A stretch of DNA of 64,000 bases, from contig OW203768.1 of the NCBI GenBank assembly GCA_934045905.1, positions 12,242,316 to 12,306,315 on the forward strand. The letters are read 5' to 3'. The position numbers and the translations under genes are program-made. Under the pieces are notes generated by a model, which did not search any database, was not told where the DNA came from, and saw only the letters and a list, made by a program, of their open reading frames with translations. Source of the stretch: Leuctra nigra (Eukaryota > Arthropoda > Insecta > Plecoptera > Leuctridae). Positions 13,001 to 28,000 of this stretch are shown one piece after another. The first letter of the stretch is position 1, and every line of letters begins with the position of its first letter.

Positions 13001-16000
13001 CACCTCCGTTACTTCTCAATACACATGCAACGTTCTTTGTGCCGACTGATTTCCAAATGCTGTGGAAATTACCACACCGTTACAATTAACATCAAGACTA
13101 TCCCTTTCAGATCCAGACAGATTTTAAAATACACTTGCTTATTAGTTACATAAGCTTATACAGTCCATTCAATGCATCAATTGACACAGTCACTGAACGG
13201 TACTTTACGTCATCAAAGAAAAGTACAGCAGAAACTCTACATGACCAAAATATACATTTCCATTTGGTATCTGAAAGGGATATCTTATGCTCAGATAGTT
13301 ATCGATGACTTGAACTTGACTGGCACGAACGCCGAGTGATTTATGCCGATGATAAAGATATAAACCCCAAATAATGAACCGCGGGAAATTTAATTACTAC
13401 TTTGTTAATTACGATTAAGAGTGATTTAGTGATATGATCTGCTGATAACGGGTCGGTAAGCTGCTTGATTAGCTAAGTTTGAACTTGAAGATGTTTGTGA
13501 ACCGATGATCGGGGATTAGGCGTGGTAATCTGAATCGCGTAATAAGTCAGATATCAACACAGATTATCAAGGTGATAATCTCTCAAATAAACCTGCAGAA
13601 ACATTCAAAAGTGAACTTACATAACAAATTGTATTTTTGAAAATTTTGCAGGACGATAATAAAAGGAATTAATGTAAAGTTGTGGTACTCGGTAATAATG
13701 AAAAAATGAAATCTAGAGTAGGACTAGGTATTGCATTTAGATCCTCGGAAAAATCGCTCCCCAACATCGTGTATAATTATTCATACTGGACTTATGCAAT
13801 AATGTGTGTCTTTCATATCAAAAAAAATACATGTATCACAAATTTTCACCTGTTACATGCCAGGTAAAAAATTATTTTACCAATTTAAACGGTAAAATAA
13901 TTTTTAAAATTCATTTAAAATAAGAATATTACAAAAATGATATTAAAAACAAGCTACGCGATTTAAAGTTTAAAAAAATGACACGAAATCTCGAGAAAAC
14001 TGTATTAAAAATAAGCGTTTTTTTTTTAAATGCCACGAATATCAGTATAAAACTGCTGTAACTTCCTATGTGACGGAGAGGTAATGCCATATCATCTCCT
14101 TCACGCCACGGCCGCAGCAATGTAGCGCCTCTACATGGTGTTGCCCCGCTAGAGGTCGCTACGACACCTGGGAGGGTCGTCCTGCCAATGCCACCGTGGC
14201 GGAGTGACGCATGCGCAGTGTCAAGGAGACACCGCATTCCGCGCAGCGCCGATCATGTCATTAGCACCCTTGCGGTCGTCGCGCGATAAGGGTCTATTCC
14301 GAGCAACGTAGCATAGCAATCTCGACCTTAGTGGTGCATGGCAATAAGGTCGACGATACAATACAACTTCACCCTTATAGTCCAGTCAAATCAGGCTTAA
14401 AAATGTACAAACCCCAGAACAAATTGCAACATTTGGTTTTTTGGTGTCATTCTCTTCAGAAAATTGCCCTCTATAAACAATAGATCCAAAATCCGCGCAC
14501 CGGAAGTACTTTTTAATCACTTTTTAAGTTAATTTCCCATGTTAATTCCATCTTGCAAAAAACACTTTTTTCATGTAACTCCGATTTTGACGAAACTTGG
14601 CAGAATTGTTCACCATCCTAAATGAACAAAATAGCTCCCTGAGCGTTTTTCTCTAAACCTTATCGTTTGGGAAATATGGACCTCGCAAAACGTCAAATTA
14701 CACTCGAAGTGACCTAAATCGTCGAAAACTGACAAAAATATGACTTTTCGATTATTGTCTAATTTATAAATTTTTGGGAAATCGCCTCCTTGACCAAAAA
14801 AGATACCCCTGAGTTACAACTTCCCCCTTATGCCACGCACTAAGGGTGATTTCCTAGTGTTTCAGTATTATAAAGTCGACCTTATGTCAAATCACAATAA
14901 TGGTTTAAGAGTGACGTCGATAGGATATAATTCGTTTCTCATTCCATTGTCGAGATACACATTCGTAGCAGTTTTGCGAGTCGTAACTTATGTGATTAGG
15001 TTAAAATTCTGACCAGAAGTGAAAATTTGGATTTCCAAACATGTCGATTTAGTGTATTGAAATTACAAGAACGCTGGCTATTTTTATCGCACTGAATAGT
15101 TGTAGGCACTTTTTACGCATTTAGTACGCTCTTACTTTCCATAGAACGTCATTAAAAATGCTTCTTAGCATGAATGAATAAACATTCCACAAAAAGCATA
15201 ATATCGGAACAGAATTTGCAATACAAATGGAGGAATGATAATTCGCGGCAATTTCTATAACAATACAAATCGAAGAAAACACACCTGGAATACCTGCGTT
15301 ACGGTCACGTAATAATCGCTGGAAGAAATAACCTTATACCATCTCCGAGAAACGCCGACGCTCGAAGTACAATAAGTAATTCAGCTCATTGTTATGAACG
15401 AGGATTTCTGACGCATGGATTTCTACAAATACACGCGTTCAGTTCGAGATGATGAAGAAAGCTGTTCACATTTCTCATCTAATCCACATGTGCGGCGAGC
15501 GAGAATTTTAAACCGGAGAAGAACTTTTAAATTAGGAATAAGAGGCAAAATGAACGGTGGCAAAACTGCATGTAACTAATTTAAATAATTGGAACACGTA
15601 TACTGGCATGCAAATTTAATGCAAAATTGGTATCAAATAGCTGGTTACTTAATTAAAATAATAATAACTACCTATTGCATGGCTCCATAGGTCTGGGTTT
15701 CAAATGCTCTGTTAAATTAGTTGATGATTAATTTGATCGGGATTATTACCATGGCAACAACAATAATTACTACTTTAACATTCAATTAATCAATATTACA
15801 TTCATGGCAGGACGATCTATACATTTTATTGAAAAAAGTGTTTCACCCCTTAAAACAGGAACCCTCAGTATTATACGATGAATTTTTTCGCCAACGTGAA
15901 ATGTTTGCCAGAACATTCTAAATATTTAGAAAAATAACGCAATGAAATGGACGTCGCCGATTGGTGGAGAAGAGTCACGTGGTATACAAGCAGAGGAAAT

Positions 16001-19000
16001 CAAAACACCAGCAGCCGAGGGCAATATTTAAATCATAATTTAGTCATCAACTTTCAGACGTCAAGAAATGTTACGTGCTATTTTTATAGCTAACACACGA
16101 CCACCGACCAAGTATATGAAGTTTTAGTTATTAACTATTACATTTTAATTAATATTACCTACAAACGCTGTGACAACCGTTTTGCAACTTTTCACCATGC
16201 AATAAATATTGAATAGCGATTATAATCACTGCTGTGCATTTAATAAATCTCGTTATCAACTATACAGAAAACCATTAGAATCATATTAACTAACTTCTCC
16301 AAAGGATACTATTTGCATATGAGAGGAATGGAATCCACACAAAAGGGTCCATATTTTTGGAATATATTATGTGTTTTAACAGCTTCTCAGTTTAAAAATT
16401 AAAAATTTGAAGTCCTGTCAACTCGATTGGTGGAGTGGAAAAGTTAGCTTCCCAAGAAATGAAGTTACTTCCCAAGGAATGGAGCCTTTTTCTGTCGATT
16501 CTATTCCACTTTGCTCGTGGTACAGACCTCCATTCAACATTTTTTTAACGAGCATGTATCGAAAACTTATCGTCATTTCCCAAATTACGTAAAAAGGCCG
16601 ATAAGGAAAATAAGCTCGATATGATATTTAAACAAAAGCCCGGCGATAGAGTAATATAACCCACTGAATTATCAGCTAGAAACACGCTACAGTGATAGTA
16701 ACGTGTGTGGCCGTGCGCCATTAACGACCTATTGTCTCACATTCACTATCACAATGATAAGAAGACTGGAAGCAGCGCAAGCCAGTTGTCGTCGGTTCCA
16801 ACTCCGAAGGTATGCGATGGCGTCGACTAGATAGTGATCTCATTGGTGGGATTAACAGTGCATACAGAATGCTGTTTGACACCGCTTTGTGTGGCCAAGA
16901 CGAGAAGATATGAGCACTTTTGTTGGAATGGAGGTCGAAATTATACAATGAACACTACCACTCTTCTCTCGGACAGATATGTTATTATTTTGAAGGGACT
17001 GGGTTCCAAGTTTTTAAAAATATCGGTTCCGATTCCGGTTCCAGTTCCATGAAATTCAGACAATAATTATTTTTTTAAATCGACTTTTGGGAACTTACAT
17101 TCTCAGCAATGTAACAATCATTCATTGACTCGGTGATCATTTATTTGAAAAACCATAAATGGAAGTAAATAATTTCAGATTTGCAAGGCAATGAAGTTAA
17201 AATTCAATGAAAAACCCTTATGGAACCCAAATAATATTTAATATTAAAATGGTTCCGGTTCGGTTTCCACCTAAAAAATAAATAAGAGTTCCGATTCCGG
17301 TTTCTATAAAAATATCTCGGTACCGGTTCAAGTCCGTTTTGAACATATAATACTTGGTAAAACGACCTACCGACACGCAAATTGCCCAAACATTTCATAT
17401 GATTTCATCTATTCACGCCAAAAGTCGATTTTATCACCGAAGTTTGTGCAGGAAGTAGAAGTTTTCCAATCAGCAATAATTTCGCCGAGCAAATCGAGTT
17501 GAGCCAACTAATTTCAAGTCACATAATTTCAGTTCATAACCACATTCGGATTGAAAATCACGCGCACATTATACAGTTGGATCTGTGTTGCGGATCTGCG
17601 TGCCATTAGAGGACATGTCGGCAGAAGGCGTGTGCGATAAACTGCCAGGTAGATATTCCGACAGTAATCGAGCGCAAGAGGTTCGCAGGCGGAACAGAAG
17701 TATTATAGAGCCACGTAAACCCTGCTCTTATCAGATTTCTCCTACACAACTACATGGTGCAGTCCAGTTTCTAGTGATTTCAGTCATTACATGCAACGCA
17801 GAGCGCTTTAAAACTTGGTTCATATCAGACATTATGCTCGTCTTAATTTTACTAGGTATACAATTTTGTTAAAATGCCGTATAATTCCATGGTATAATTA
17901 CTAATTGGGTGGGATGGTTCGATCTGTGGGATCTCTCCAAATGTTCCATTTTTATAAAAGATGATCCATTCACTGGTCTCTTTTCTGGAACTTTTAAATT
18001 ACCTTTCTTGCTTTCTTTTTGCATTCACACTTCGAAAAAATATCTAGACATATTATTTCACTGTTCGAAACGTTAAAAAATTAAACAAATTAATATTCAC
18101 AACAGACTTATTTTCAAAACTGATGATCCACTACATTGGCTGTTTTTGAGTATACAAATCTTCCAAATCGTTCCAAAATTTGAATTTGAATTTTCGAATG
18201 TTCTTTTTTGAAACGTTCCAAAATTAAAATGTGTTCAGGTCCGCCACCGTTGATTTTGAATAGTACTTCATAGTGCATAGGTTTGCCAAGCAACCACGTT
18301 TCCCACATTATTCATCTGAATCCGATTCCGCCAGCGATTCTAGTGCACAGCAAGCGAGGGAGCAGAGCGCAATTTCTCCGGCAAGTCACATGATTTGCAC
18401 GCTGCATTGAACTAGCTCTGCAGCCACTTAGCGATTTCACGGCGCCTTACGCAAGTAATTCCCTCTTCAACACAACAAAACCGAGAGGGAAACTAATCGA
18501 GCGGCGCAGTACGTTGAAAGTGATTCGAAGATTCGCGCTTCAAATTCAATTCCTTTAGACGTCGACAATGATACATAGAAATATAATTCTTATTACAGCG
18601 TGTCACTTTTCATGATCATCATTTTACCGCGTCAATGTCACCTACATGTATGGCATACGTCAATGTGTCAATGTCATCATACGATTACCTACACCCTCTA
18701 CAAGGAAAATTAGCAAGTTGCAATCAGCAGTTTTTCCGACGAATTTAGATTTTTGTAAGTATGTAGGTTAGTATAGTTGACGGAATTACGTAGTGAAGTG
18801 ACTAAACTGCAGATAAGCTTCATTATGTTACATTGATTGTAGGTGCATTGTTTTGATTTTTCTCGTATAACTATCAATATTAGTCGCAGTGTATGTTAAT
18901 ACCGCGCTTTTTCCAAAAATGGACAAAGGAAATTTTAAAACAATGAACAATTGATAGTCGGTTTGGTTCGGGGCACAAAGGTTAGAAACGACATGGTTAT

Positions 19001-22000
19001 ATATTTAAAAAAAAGTATGAGTGAGCATATATTTAAACTTACGAAATAAATTAATTTCAAGGGTACCTTAGAGATAATCACAAGATGGTAAATATTTAGA
19101 TCCTTCAAGTTCATCAATTATTTCCTCTATTTGTATATGCAAAGTATAATAAATAATACCTCTTTCACGAAGCTATTCAAATATGCTCAATTGCGGATCC
19201 TGGCGACTCTATCAATTATCCCCAGTGACAAAACAACAACACTACCTCCAGGTAACGCGTGAAACTCTGAATTTGCATCTCATCTGGCCAGTCGTGTGAG
19301 ATTGCACGCTGGGACACGCGAGAAGTGTCGGCTCACTCTTGCATATTAGCGGAACAACAGGCGAGATTATCTACCATGTTGTGGGTAAACAACGCAGACA
19401 AATGCCACGGCAATCTGTTCGCCGCGATTTACCTGAAACGTTTAGTCAGTGTCGTGACTTGGTGGCTATTTCTATCAATTTTACTTTAGACTTTCGTAAC
19501 TTGTTTCGTGCCACCGTGGGAGCTAATGATTTCAATGTAAGTGTAATTCGACGCGTATGTTTTCTTCTTTTAGAATATTACGAAAATACGAACGTCTCGA
19601 CTAATACATGTCACGATCCATGCATATTAAATCGATAATTTAAATATACAAAAATGACGAAGAATGTAATTTCTGTTACTTTTCAAGTTCCTAACATCAG
19701 TTCCACAACTATTAGAATAAAATTTCCGATCATCACCGTTCATTATTTGGGGTTTTGGTAATTCAAAATAGGTTAAATAAACTTATTAAATTCTCTGGGC
19801 CAAGAAGAACATACATTCACAAAGAGGTAAATTTCTTGGGAATTTAAATACGGGTTCCACACATTTTAAGATATGACAAGTCCAATTTGAAGCAAAAGCT
19901 CAACCATTCAGATTTCAGATTCACTTCAGAGCGAACTTTTGACACCTAGAAAACGTATTAAAATACCCCAAAAATATTCATTTTATGTATATTACATTCC
20001 CTTTCTCTAGTGATACAGTAAAATCAACACAGCGTTTCATTTCGTATTTGCAAACAAGATTATTAATGATCTATCACACCTAAACAAACAAACAACACTA
20101 TTATTTACTCCTCCGAAAGATTACACGAACAAAGTCTTCCACGCACAGTGCGTATATCTTAAAACACCTGGACACAATCTCGCGCCGAAGACACTGTATC
20201 GATCAATCAATCACTGTCTTCCCGATCACGCACGGCACACCTCAGACACCGACACACACACGTGTACTCTCGGCGAGCGCTCGCGCAATACTGACTCGTA
20301 CTTGCGATTACTTCCAGTCAGCTGGCTCCCCTCCCCCGCCGCCCGCGCGAGCACGTGGTACAACCCTTGCGCCTTAATGCACGGGGGACATTGCTGCACA
20401 CGAGGGTGATGGGGGATGGTGATAGGGACGTAATCGATTGGTGGCCAAATGAGATACATTAAGTACGAAAGATTTTGACTGAATTTATGCATCAAAAATA
20501 CGCTTGTAACAATAATACATATTTTGAGGATAAAATGTGCAAAATATTTTGGGATTAATTAAATATATTTTACGATTACGAATAAGATACGATTGATGAA
20601 CATGTCACAAATGATACATTATGGTTGACATATTCCCAAGATAACATAACCGAAATACATGAAAACACTTTTAGCCGATTTCTAGATCATCAAGCATACG
20701 GAGGTAGAATTATCCTCCTAAAATTACGAATTTATGTGTATCTCCTTAAAAAATTAGCAAATTCAATAAAAAAACAATACAATTCATATGATGCTTTATG
20801 TTTGACTTCATAAAAAAATCTGAATCCTTTTTTCCACCATACGTTAATGTCTTAAACTTAACCCCCCCCCCCCCTCCCCCATTGTTGTTTCACTGAATAA
20901 AGGTCCTCTCTAATCAAAATAGCACTACTACACGTCGAACACTTGACTCTAAAACAGCTTGCATCATATCAAACAAGACTGAAAAAGCAGTGACAGAAAC
21001 CGAAGCCATTGCTCCACATCTCCATGTCCTGCACGTGACCCTGTAACGTGAGATGATATCGATCTCACGGCGCTATCGTCTCACCCACTTCTGTCGTCTT
21101 ATCGCACGAGATGTCAAACAAGTATGTGCCCTCGCCATACCAGGAAGCCAGATACAATCACTATATACTTCAACACGATTAGATAATGCTGACAATAACA
21201 TAGGATAATACGGGATTTAGGCAATCATGTCGAAATAGATGGTTCTTGAATAATCCTTTATAATTTAAATAAAAATCTGGAATTGAAAAATTTTTAATTC
21301 GAAAAAAACGCCCTGCGGGGCAACAATTGGAAGGTTATTTGATCCAGTTTGTTAATTTTAGAGTCCCAAAATCACCTTTAAATTGTTGAAATTTTGAAAA
21401 AAATGCGAAGCAAAAACGGGGGGCTTCGTAAAATATCAAAATAAACTAGTAATTCAAATTTTTCTTTTCGGTGTACTATTATATTTGATTGCCTCTACTG
21501 CGGCTCCCATAATTATCAAATTTATTAATTATTGGGGAATTGGCTCTTTCACCAAAAAAGGTTGCCGACCGCTCTGGTTTAGGCAATTCGGCCTGTGAGT
21601 GATTATGACGATGTGGAGGGTGGGAAGGAGGTCGTGGACTATACCTCGAGAGAAGGGGAATAGAATCTACATAAATGGGCTCCATTTCTGGAAGTTTTAA
21701 CAACTAGGTGTCAAAAAACCTTCAATCTTCAATCTTCAACGATCGAGGGTTTGTTTCTAATTGAGAAATATAGAAATGTCGTTGTGTGAAGAATTGGTGG
21801 GAACCTTCACAGCGATTGCCGCGCGACTGAGGAAAACTACGAACAATTTCATTCAGTTGTGCAGTTTAAAGTTGTATCTTAGTTGCACTCTACTGTGACT
21901 GTGCTCTATTTAGCCGGCACTGTAATAGTCTGAGAATAATAGAAATTATCTGAGAATAATAGAAATTATCTTAGAAATAATAATTTGAGAATGAGACATT

Positions 22001-25000
22001 TGGTCTGAATCCCAGGTTCTAAGTGGATAACAGCTATGTCGACTTGAATGTGTAGAACAGTAATAAATAATGACTTGTAAAACTTGATCAAGTACTTGAG
22101 GTTAATCATGCAGTTACATAGATTAGGATCTCATTGGATATAGGACCTGTAATTTAGATGTTCCCCAGTCAAAACTCAAGTAGTTGATAAGCTTTATCCA
22201 TAATGTACCACGAGAAAAGGGGTAGGAGAACATTTACACAAGTCGATTTTTGCCTTCAAGTTTTGCCTAGTAAATATGTGCATTTCCTCCTCCTCCTCCT
22301 CTATTACAGTACAGGAGATGATGTGTTTATAGTATTTCGCTCTTCGGCGTTGAAGACTAAAACAGAAATATAAAAATAACGAAAACGTTCCACTTTCTGT
22401 ATCACTTTGACTTTGTAACAGGGCTGTAGAGAGAGAGGTGAAAACAAGTCGAGGATTTTGTGAACGAGCACTCACTTTGACGGTATGCAATACGTATTTG
22501 TATCCAGATGGGGCTGATTGACTAGCGTTCGACCGTTTTAGAAAATTCAGAGAGAAAAATTATAAGTGAGTGTAACTTTTACAGGATGTTCACATGATCA
22601 GTCTGATTGTGTATTAGTAGCACTTTTAAATTTTTGCTTATTGCATCGTTATTAGGCGCCGGTTATTCAACAAAATTTGCGATACGATTAGAGACCATAA
22701 CCCGTAAACCAATTGTTCTCAAATTTTAATCATGATTAGATGAAAGACAAACTTAGGGTTATCCCTTGGCACATTTTTGAAATTTAATTTTATACGGCGC
22801 CCAGGGAGACATGCAAATAGCTAATTTTTCAACAAAACTCCACTAATTATTACTAATTAACGAAACAAAAAATTAAAAATGTACCAAGGGATAACCCTAA
22901 TGTTGTCTTTTATCTAATCATGATTAAAATTTCAAATCATTTGGTCTACCCATTTCGTCTCCAATCGTATCGCAAAAAGTGTCTACAAAAAGCAGCAAAA
23001 TCGCTCTCGCTTGCAGCACCTTAAGCGTCAAGGCCATGCGCTAGGTGGCGCTCCATGCACGAGCATTGCGCGGTAAACAATGCGTATTGAGGCACTTTTG
23101 TCACGAACTCTCTTCAGTATGCTACCAACAGCTACGATTTGGCAAAACCACAACAAGAAAAAGGAAATATTCATGAAGAAACTAGCGCTCATAAATGTAC
23201 CGATTTGATTACAAAAATAATACAGGGTTTACGAAAGTTTCTAATGTTGGATTTACAAAAGTATTACTTACATTAGTATTATAAATATTACTTTTTGTGA
23301 ATGTGGTCCTTAAAACAAACGCATTCTCATAAAAGCAAAGACAAAGTGATAAAATATCTGAAATTTTCTTAAAGAAATTTAACAAGTTCCCAAATGTCTG
23401 TAAAATGTCAATTTATTCTGAAAATTGACGAAATCACCTAAAATGCTGTTCCCGATGAGCATGACAAATTTTAAGTTAATAGGTCTAGGTCGAACGGTTC
23501 CAGTTTAAATTTCAAAAATCACAGGATTCTGTTTAAAATCTATGTACACGAAATCGCTTACATTAGAATGTGTGTCAAATGTCAGATCTATTGGTTGAAC
23601 AGTTTGTATTATATTGTCTTTATTAGCTGCATTCAGCTTTTGTTACATACATAATACATAGGCAAATCAGTAATAAAGTTTGACCTGGGCACTGCTGGCA
23701 AGAAAAACAGAGAAAGTGTCATAAGGTGGTGACACTACAGTCGTTCAATAATGAAAACAATGCGCTAAATGTGTTGAACGTTGATGTTTACCGGCGAGGG
23801 ACGTGGAGGGGAAGTTCAACGCAATCCAAGACGTCCATGTCATTAGTCCCCCTGCCACTAGGTGGCGCTGTCACACGCCTACATCGCAGTAATTGCACAC
23901 GCAAGTGAACAATACCAGGCGAGAGCAAACATCTCTTCTTCTGATGTTTACCGGCGAGGGACGTGGAGGGGAAGTTCAACGCAATCCAAGACGTCCATGT
24001 CATTAGTCCCCCTGCCACTAGATGGCGCTGTCACACGCCTACATCGCAGTAATTGCACACGTAAGTGAACAATACCAGGCGAGAGCAAACATCTCTTCTT
24101 CTGATGTTTACCGGCGAGGGACGTGGAGGTAGAAGTTCAACGCAATCCAAGACGTCCATGTCATTAGTCCCCCTGCCACTAGATGGCGCTGTCACACGCC
24201 TACATCGCAGTAATTGCACACGTAAGTGAACAATACCAGGCGAGAGCAAACATCTCTGCTTCTGATGTTTACCGGCTAGGGACGTGGAGGTAGAAATTCA
24301 ACGCAATCCAAGACGTCCATGTCATTAGTCCCCCTGCCACTAGGTGGCGCTGTCACACGCCTACATCGCAGTAATTGCACACGTAAGTGAACAATACCAG
24401 GCGAGAGCAAACATCTCTGCTTCTGATGTTTACCGGCTAGGGACGTGGAGGTAGAAGTTCAACGCAATCCAAGACGTCCATGTCATTAGTCCCCCTGCCA
24501 CTAGATGGCGCTGTCACACGCCTACATCGCAGTAATTGCACACGTAAGTGAACAATACCAGGCGAGAGCAAACATCTCTGCTTCTGATGTTTACAGGCGA
24601 GGGACGTGGAGGGGAAGTTCAACGCAATCCAAGACGTCCCTGTCATTAGTCCCCCTGCCACTAGATGGCGCTGTCACACGCCTACATCGCAGTAATTGCA
24701 CACGTAAGTGAACAATACCAGGCGAGAGCAAACATCTCTTCTTCTGATGTTTACCGGCGAGGGACGTGGAGGGGAAGTTCAACGCAATCCAAGACGTCCC
24801 TGTCATTAGTCCCCCTGCCACTAGATGGCGCTGTCACACGCCTACATCGCAGTAATTGCACACGTAAGTGAACAATACCAGGCGAGAGCAAACATCTCTT
24901 CTTCTGATGTTTACCGGCGAGGGACGTGGAGGTAGAAGTTCAACACAATCCAAGACGTCCATGTCATTAGTCCCCCTGCCACTAGGTGGCGCTGTCACAC

Positions 25001-28000
25001 GCCTACATCGCAGTAATTGCACACGTAAGTGAACAATACCAGGCGAGAGCAAACATCTCTTCTTCTGATGTTTACCGGCGAGGGACGTGGAGGTAGAAGT
25101 TCAACGCAATCCAAGACGTCCATGTCATTAGTCCCCCTGCCACTAGGTGGCGCTGTCACACGCCTACATCGCAGTAATTGCACACGTAAGTGAACAATAC
25201 CAGGCGAGAGCAAACATCTCTGCTTCTGATGTTTACCGGCGAGGGACGTGGAGGTAGAAGTTCAACGCCATCCAAGACGTCCATGTCATTAGTCCCCCTG
25301 CCACTAGATGGCGCTGTCACACGCCTACATCGCAGTAATTGCACACGTAAGTGAACAATACCAGGCGAGAGCAAACATCTCTGCTTCTGATGTTTACCGG
25401 CGAGGGACGTGGAGGTAGAAGTTCAACGCCATCCAAGACGTCCATGTCATTAGTCCCCCTGCCACTAGATGGCGCTGTCACACGCCTACATCGCAGTAAT
25501 TGCACACGTAAGTGAACAATACCAGGCGAGAGCAAACATCTCTGCTTCTGATGTTTACCGGCTAGGGACGTGGAGGTAGAAGTTCAACGCAATCCAAGAC
25601 GTCCATGTCATTAGTCCCCCTGCCACTAGATGGCGCTGTCACACGCCTACATCGCAGTAATTGCACACGTAAGTGAACAATACCAGGCGAGAGCAAACAT
25701 CTCTGCTTCTGATGTTTACCGGCTAGGGACGTGGAGGTAGAAGTTCAACGCAATCCAAGACGTCCATGTCATTAGTCCCCCTGCCACTAGATGGCGCTGT
25801 CACACGCCTACATCGCAGTAATTGCACACGTAAGTGAACAATACCAGGCGAGAGCAAACATCTCTGCTTCTGATGTTTACCGGCTAGGGACGTGGAGGTA
25901 GAAGTTCAACGCAATCCAAGACGTCCATGTCATTAGTCCCCCTGCCACTAGATGGCGCTGTCACACGCCTACATCGCAGTAATTGCACACGTAAGTGAAC
26001 AATACCAGGCGAGAGCAAACATCTCTGCTTCTGATGTTTACCGGCTAGGGACGTGGAGGGGAAGTTCAACGCAATCCAAGACGTCCATGTCATTAGTCCC
26101 CCTGCCACTAGGTGGCGCTGTCACACGCCTACATCGCAGTAATTGCACACGTAAGTGAACAATACCAGGCGAGAGCAAACATCTCTGCTTCTGATGTTTA
26201 CCGGCGAGGGACGTGGAGGTAGAAGTTCAACACAATCCAAGACGTCCATGTCATTAGTCCCCCTGCCACTAGGTGGCGCTGTCACACGCCTACATCGCAG
26301 TAATTGCACACGTAAGTGAACAATACCAGGCGAGAGCAAACATCTCTGCTTCTGATGTTTACCGGCGAGGGACGTGGAGGTAGAAGTTCAACGCAATCCA
26401 AGACGTCCATGTCATTAGTCCCCCTGCCACTAGGTGGCGCTGTCACACGCCTACATCGCAGTAATTGCACACGTAAGTGAACAATACCAGGCGAGAGCAA
26501 ACATCTCTTCTTCTGATGTTTACCGGCGAGGGACGTGGAGTTAGAAGTTCAACGCAATCCAAGACGTCCATGTCATTAGTCCCCCTGCCACTAGGTGGCG
26601 CTGTCACACGCCTACATCGCAGTAATTGCACACGTAAGTGAACAATACCAGGCGAGAGCAAACATCTCTTCTTCTGATGTTTACCGGCGAGGGACGTGGA
26701 GTTAGAAGTTCAACGCAATCCAAGACGTCCATGTCATTAGTCCCCCTGCCACTAGGTGGCGCTGTCACACGCCTACATCGCAGTAATTGCACACGTAAGT
26801 GAACAATACCAGGCGAGAGCAAACATCTCTGCTTCTGATGTTTACCGGCGAGGGACGAGGAGGGGAGGTTCAACGCAATCCAAGACGTCCATGTCATTAG
26901 TCCCCCTGCCACTAGGTGGCGCTGTCACACGCCTACGTCGCAGTAATTGCACACGTAAGTGAACAATACCAGGCGAGAGCAAACATCTCTGCTTCTGATG
27001 TTTACCGGCGAGGGACGTGGAGGGGAAGTTCAACGCCATCCAAGACGTCCATGTCATTAGTCCCCCTGCCACTAGGTGGCGCTGTCACACGCCTACATCG
27101 CAGTAATTGCACACGTAAGTGAACAATACCAGGCGAGAGCAAACATCTCTTCTTCTGATGTTTACCGGCGAGGGACGTGGAGGTAGAAGTTCAACGCAAT
27201 CCAAGACGTCCATGTCATTAGTCCCCCTGCCACTAGATGGCGCTGTCACACGCCTACATCGCAGTAATTGCACACGTAAGTGAACAATACCAGGCGAGAG
27301 CAAACATCTCTGCTTCTGATGTTTACCGGCGAGGGACGTGGAGGTAAGTTCAACGCAATCCAAGACGTCCATGTCATTAGTCCCCCTGCCACTAGATGGC
27401 GCTGTCACACGCCTACATCGCAGTAATTGCACACGTAAGTGAACAATACCAGGCGAGAGCAAACATCTCTGCTTCTGATGTTTACCGGCGAGGGACGTGG
27501 AGGTAGAAGTTCAACGCAATCCAAGACGTCCATGTCATTAGTCCCCCTGCCACTAGGTGGCGCTGTCACACGCCTACATCGCAGTAATTGCACACGTAAG
27601 TGAACAATACCAGGCGAGAGCAAACATCTCTGCTTCTGATGTTTACCGGCGAGGGACGTGGAGGTAGAAGTTCAACGCAATCCAAGACGTCCATGTCATT
27701 AGTCCCCCTGCCACTAGGTGGCGCTGTCACACGCCTACATCGCAGTAATTGCACACGTAAGTGAACAATACCAGGCGAGAGCAAACATCTCTGCTTCTGA
27801 TGTTTACCGGCGAGGGACGTGGAGGGGAAGTTCAACGCAATCCAAGACGTCCATGTCATTAGTCCCCCTGCCACTAGGTGGCGCTGTCACACGCCTACAT
27901 CGCAGTAATTGCACACGTAAGTGAACAATACCAGGCGAGAGCAAACATCTCTGCTTCTGATGTTTACCGGCGAGGGACGTGGAGGTAGAAGTTCAACGCA

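Noticed and set aside
19339..19638. 99-codon plus-strand frame
   Set aside because: No motif, no splice context, codon use like the background.
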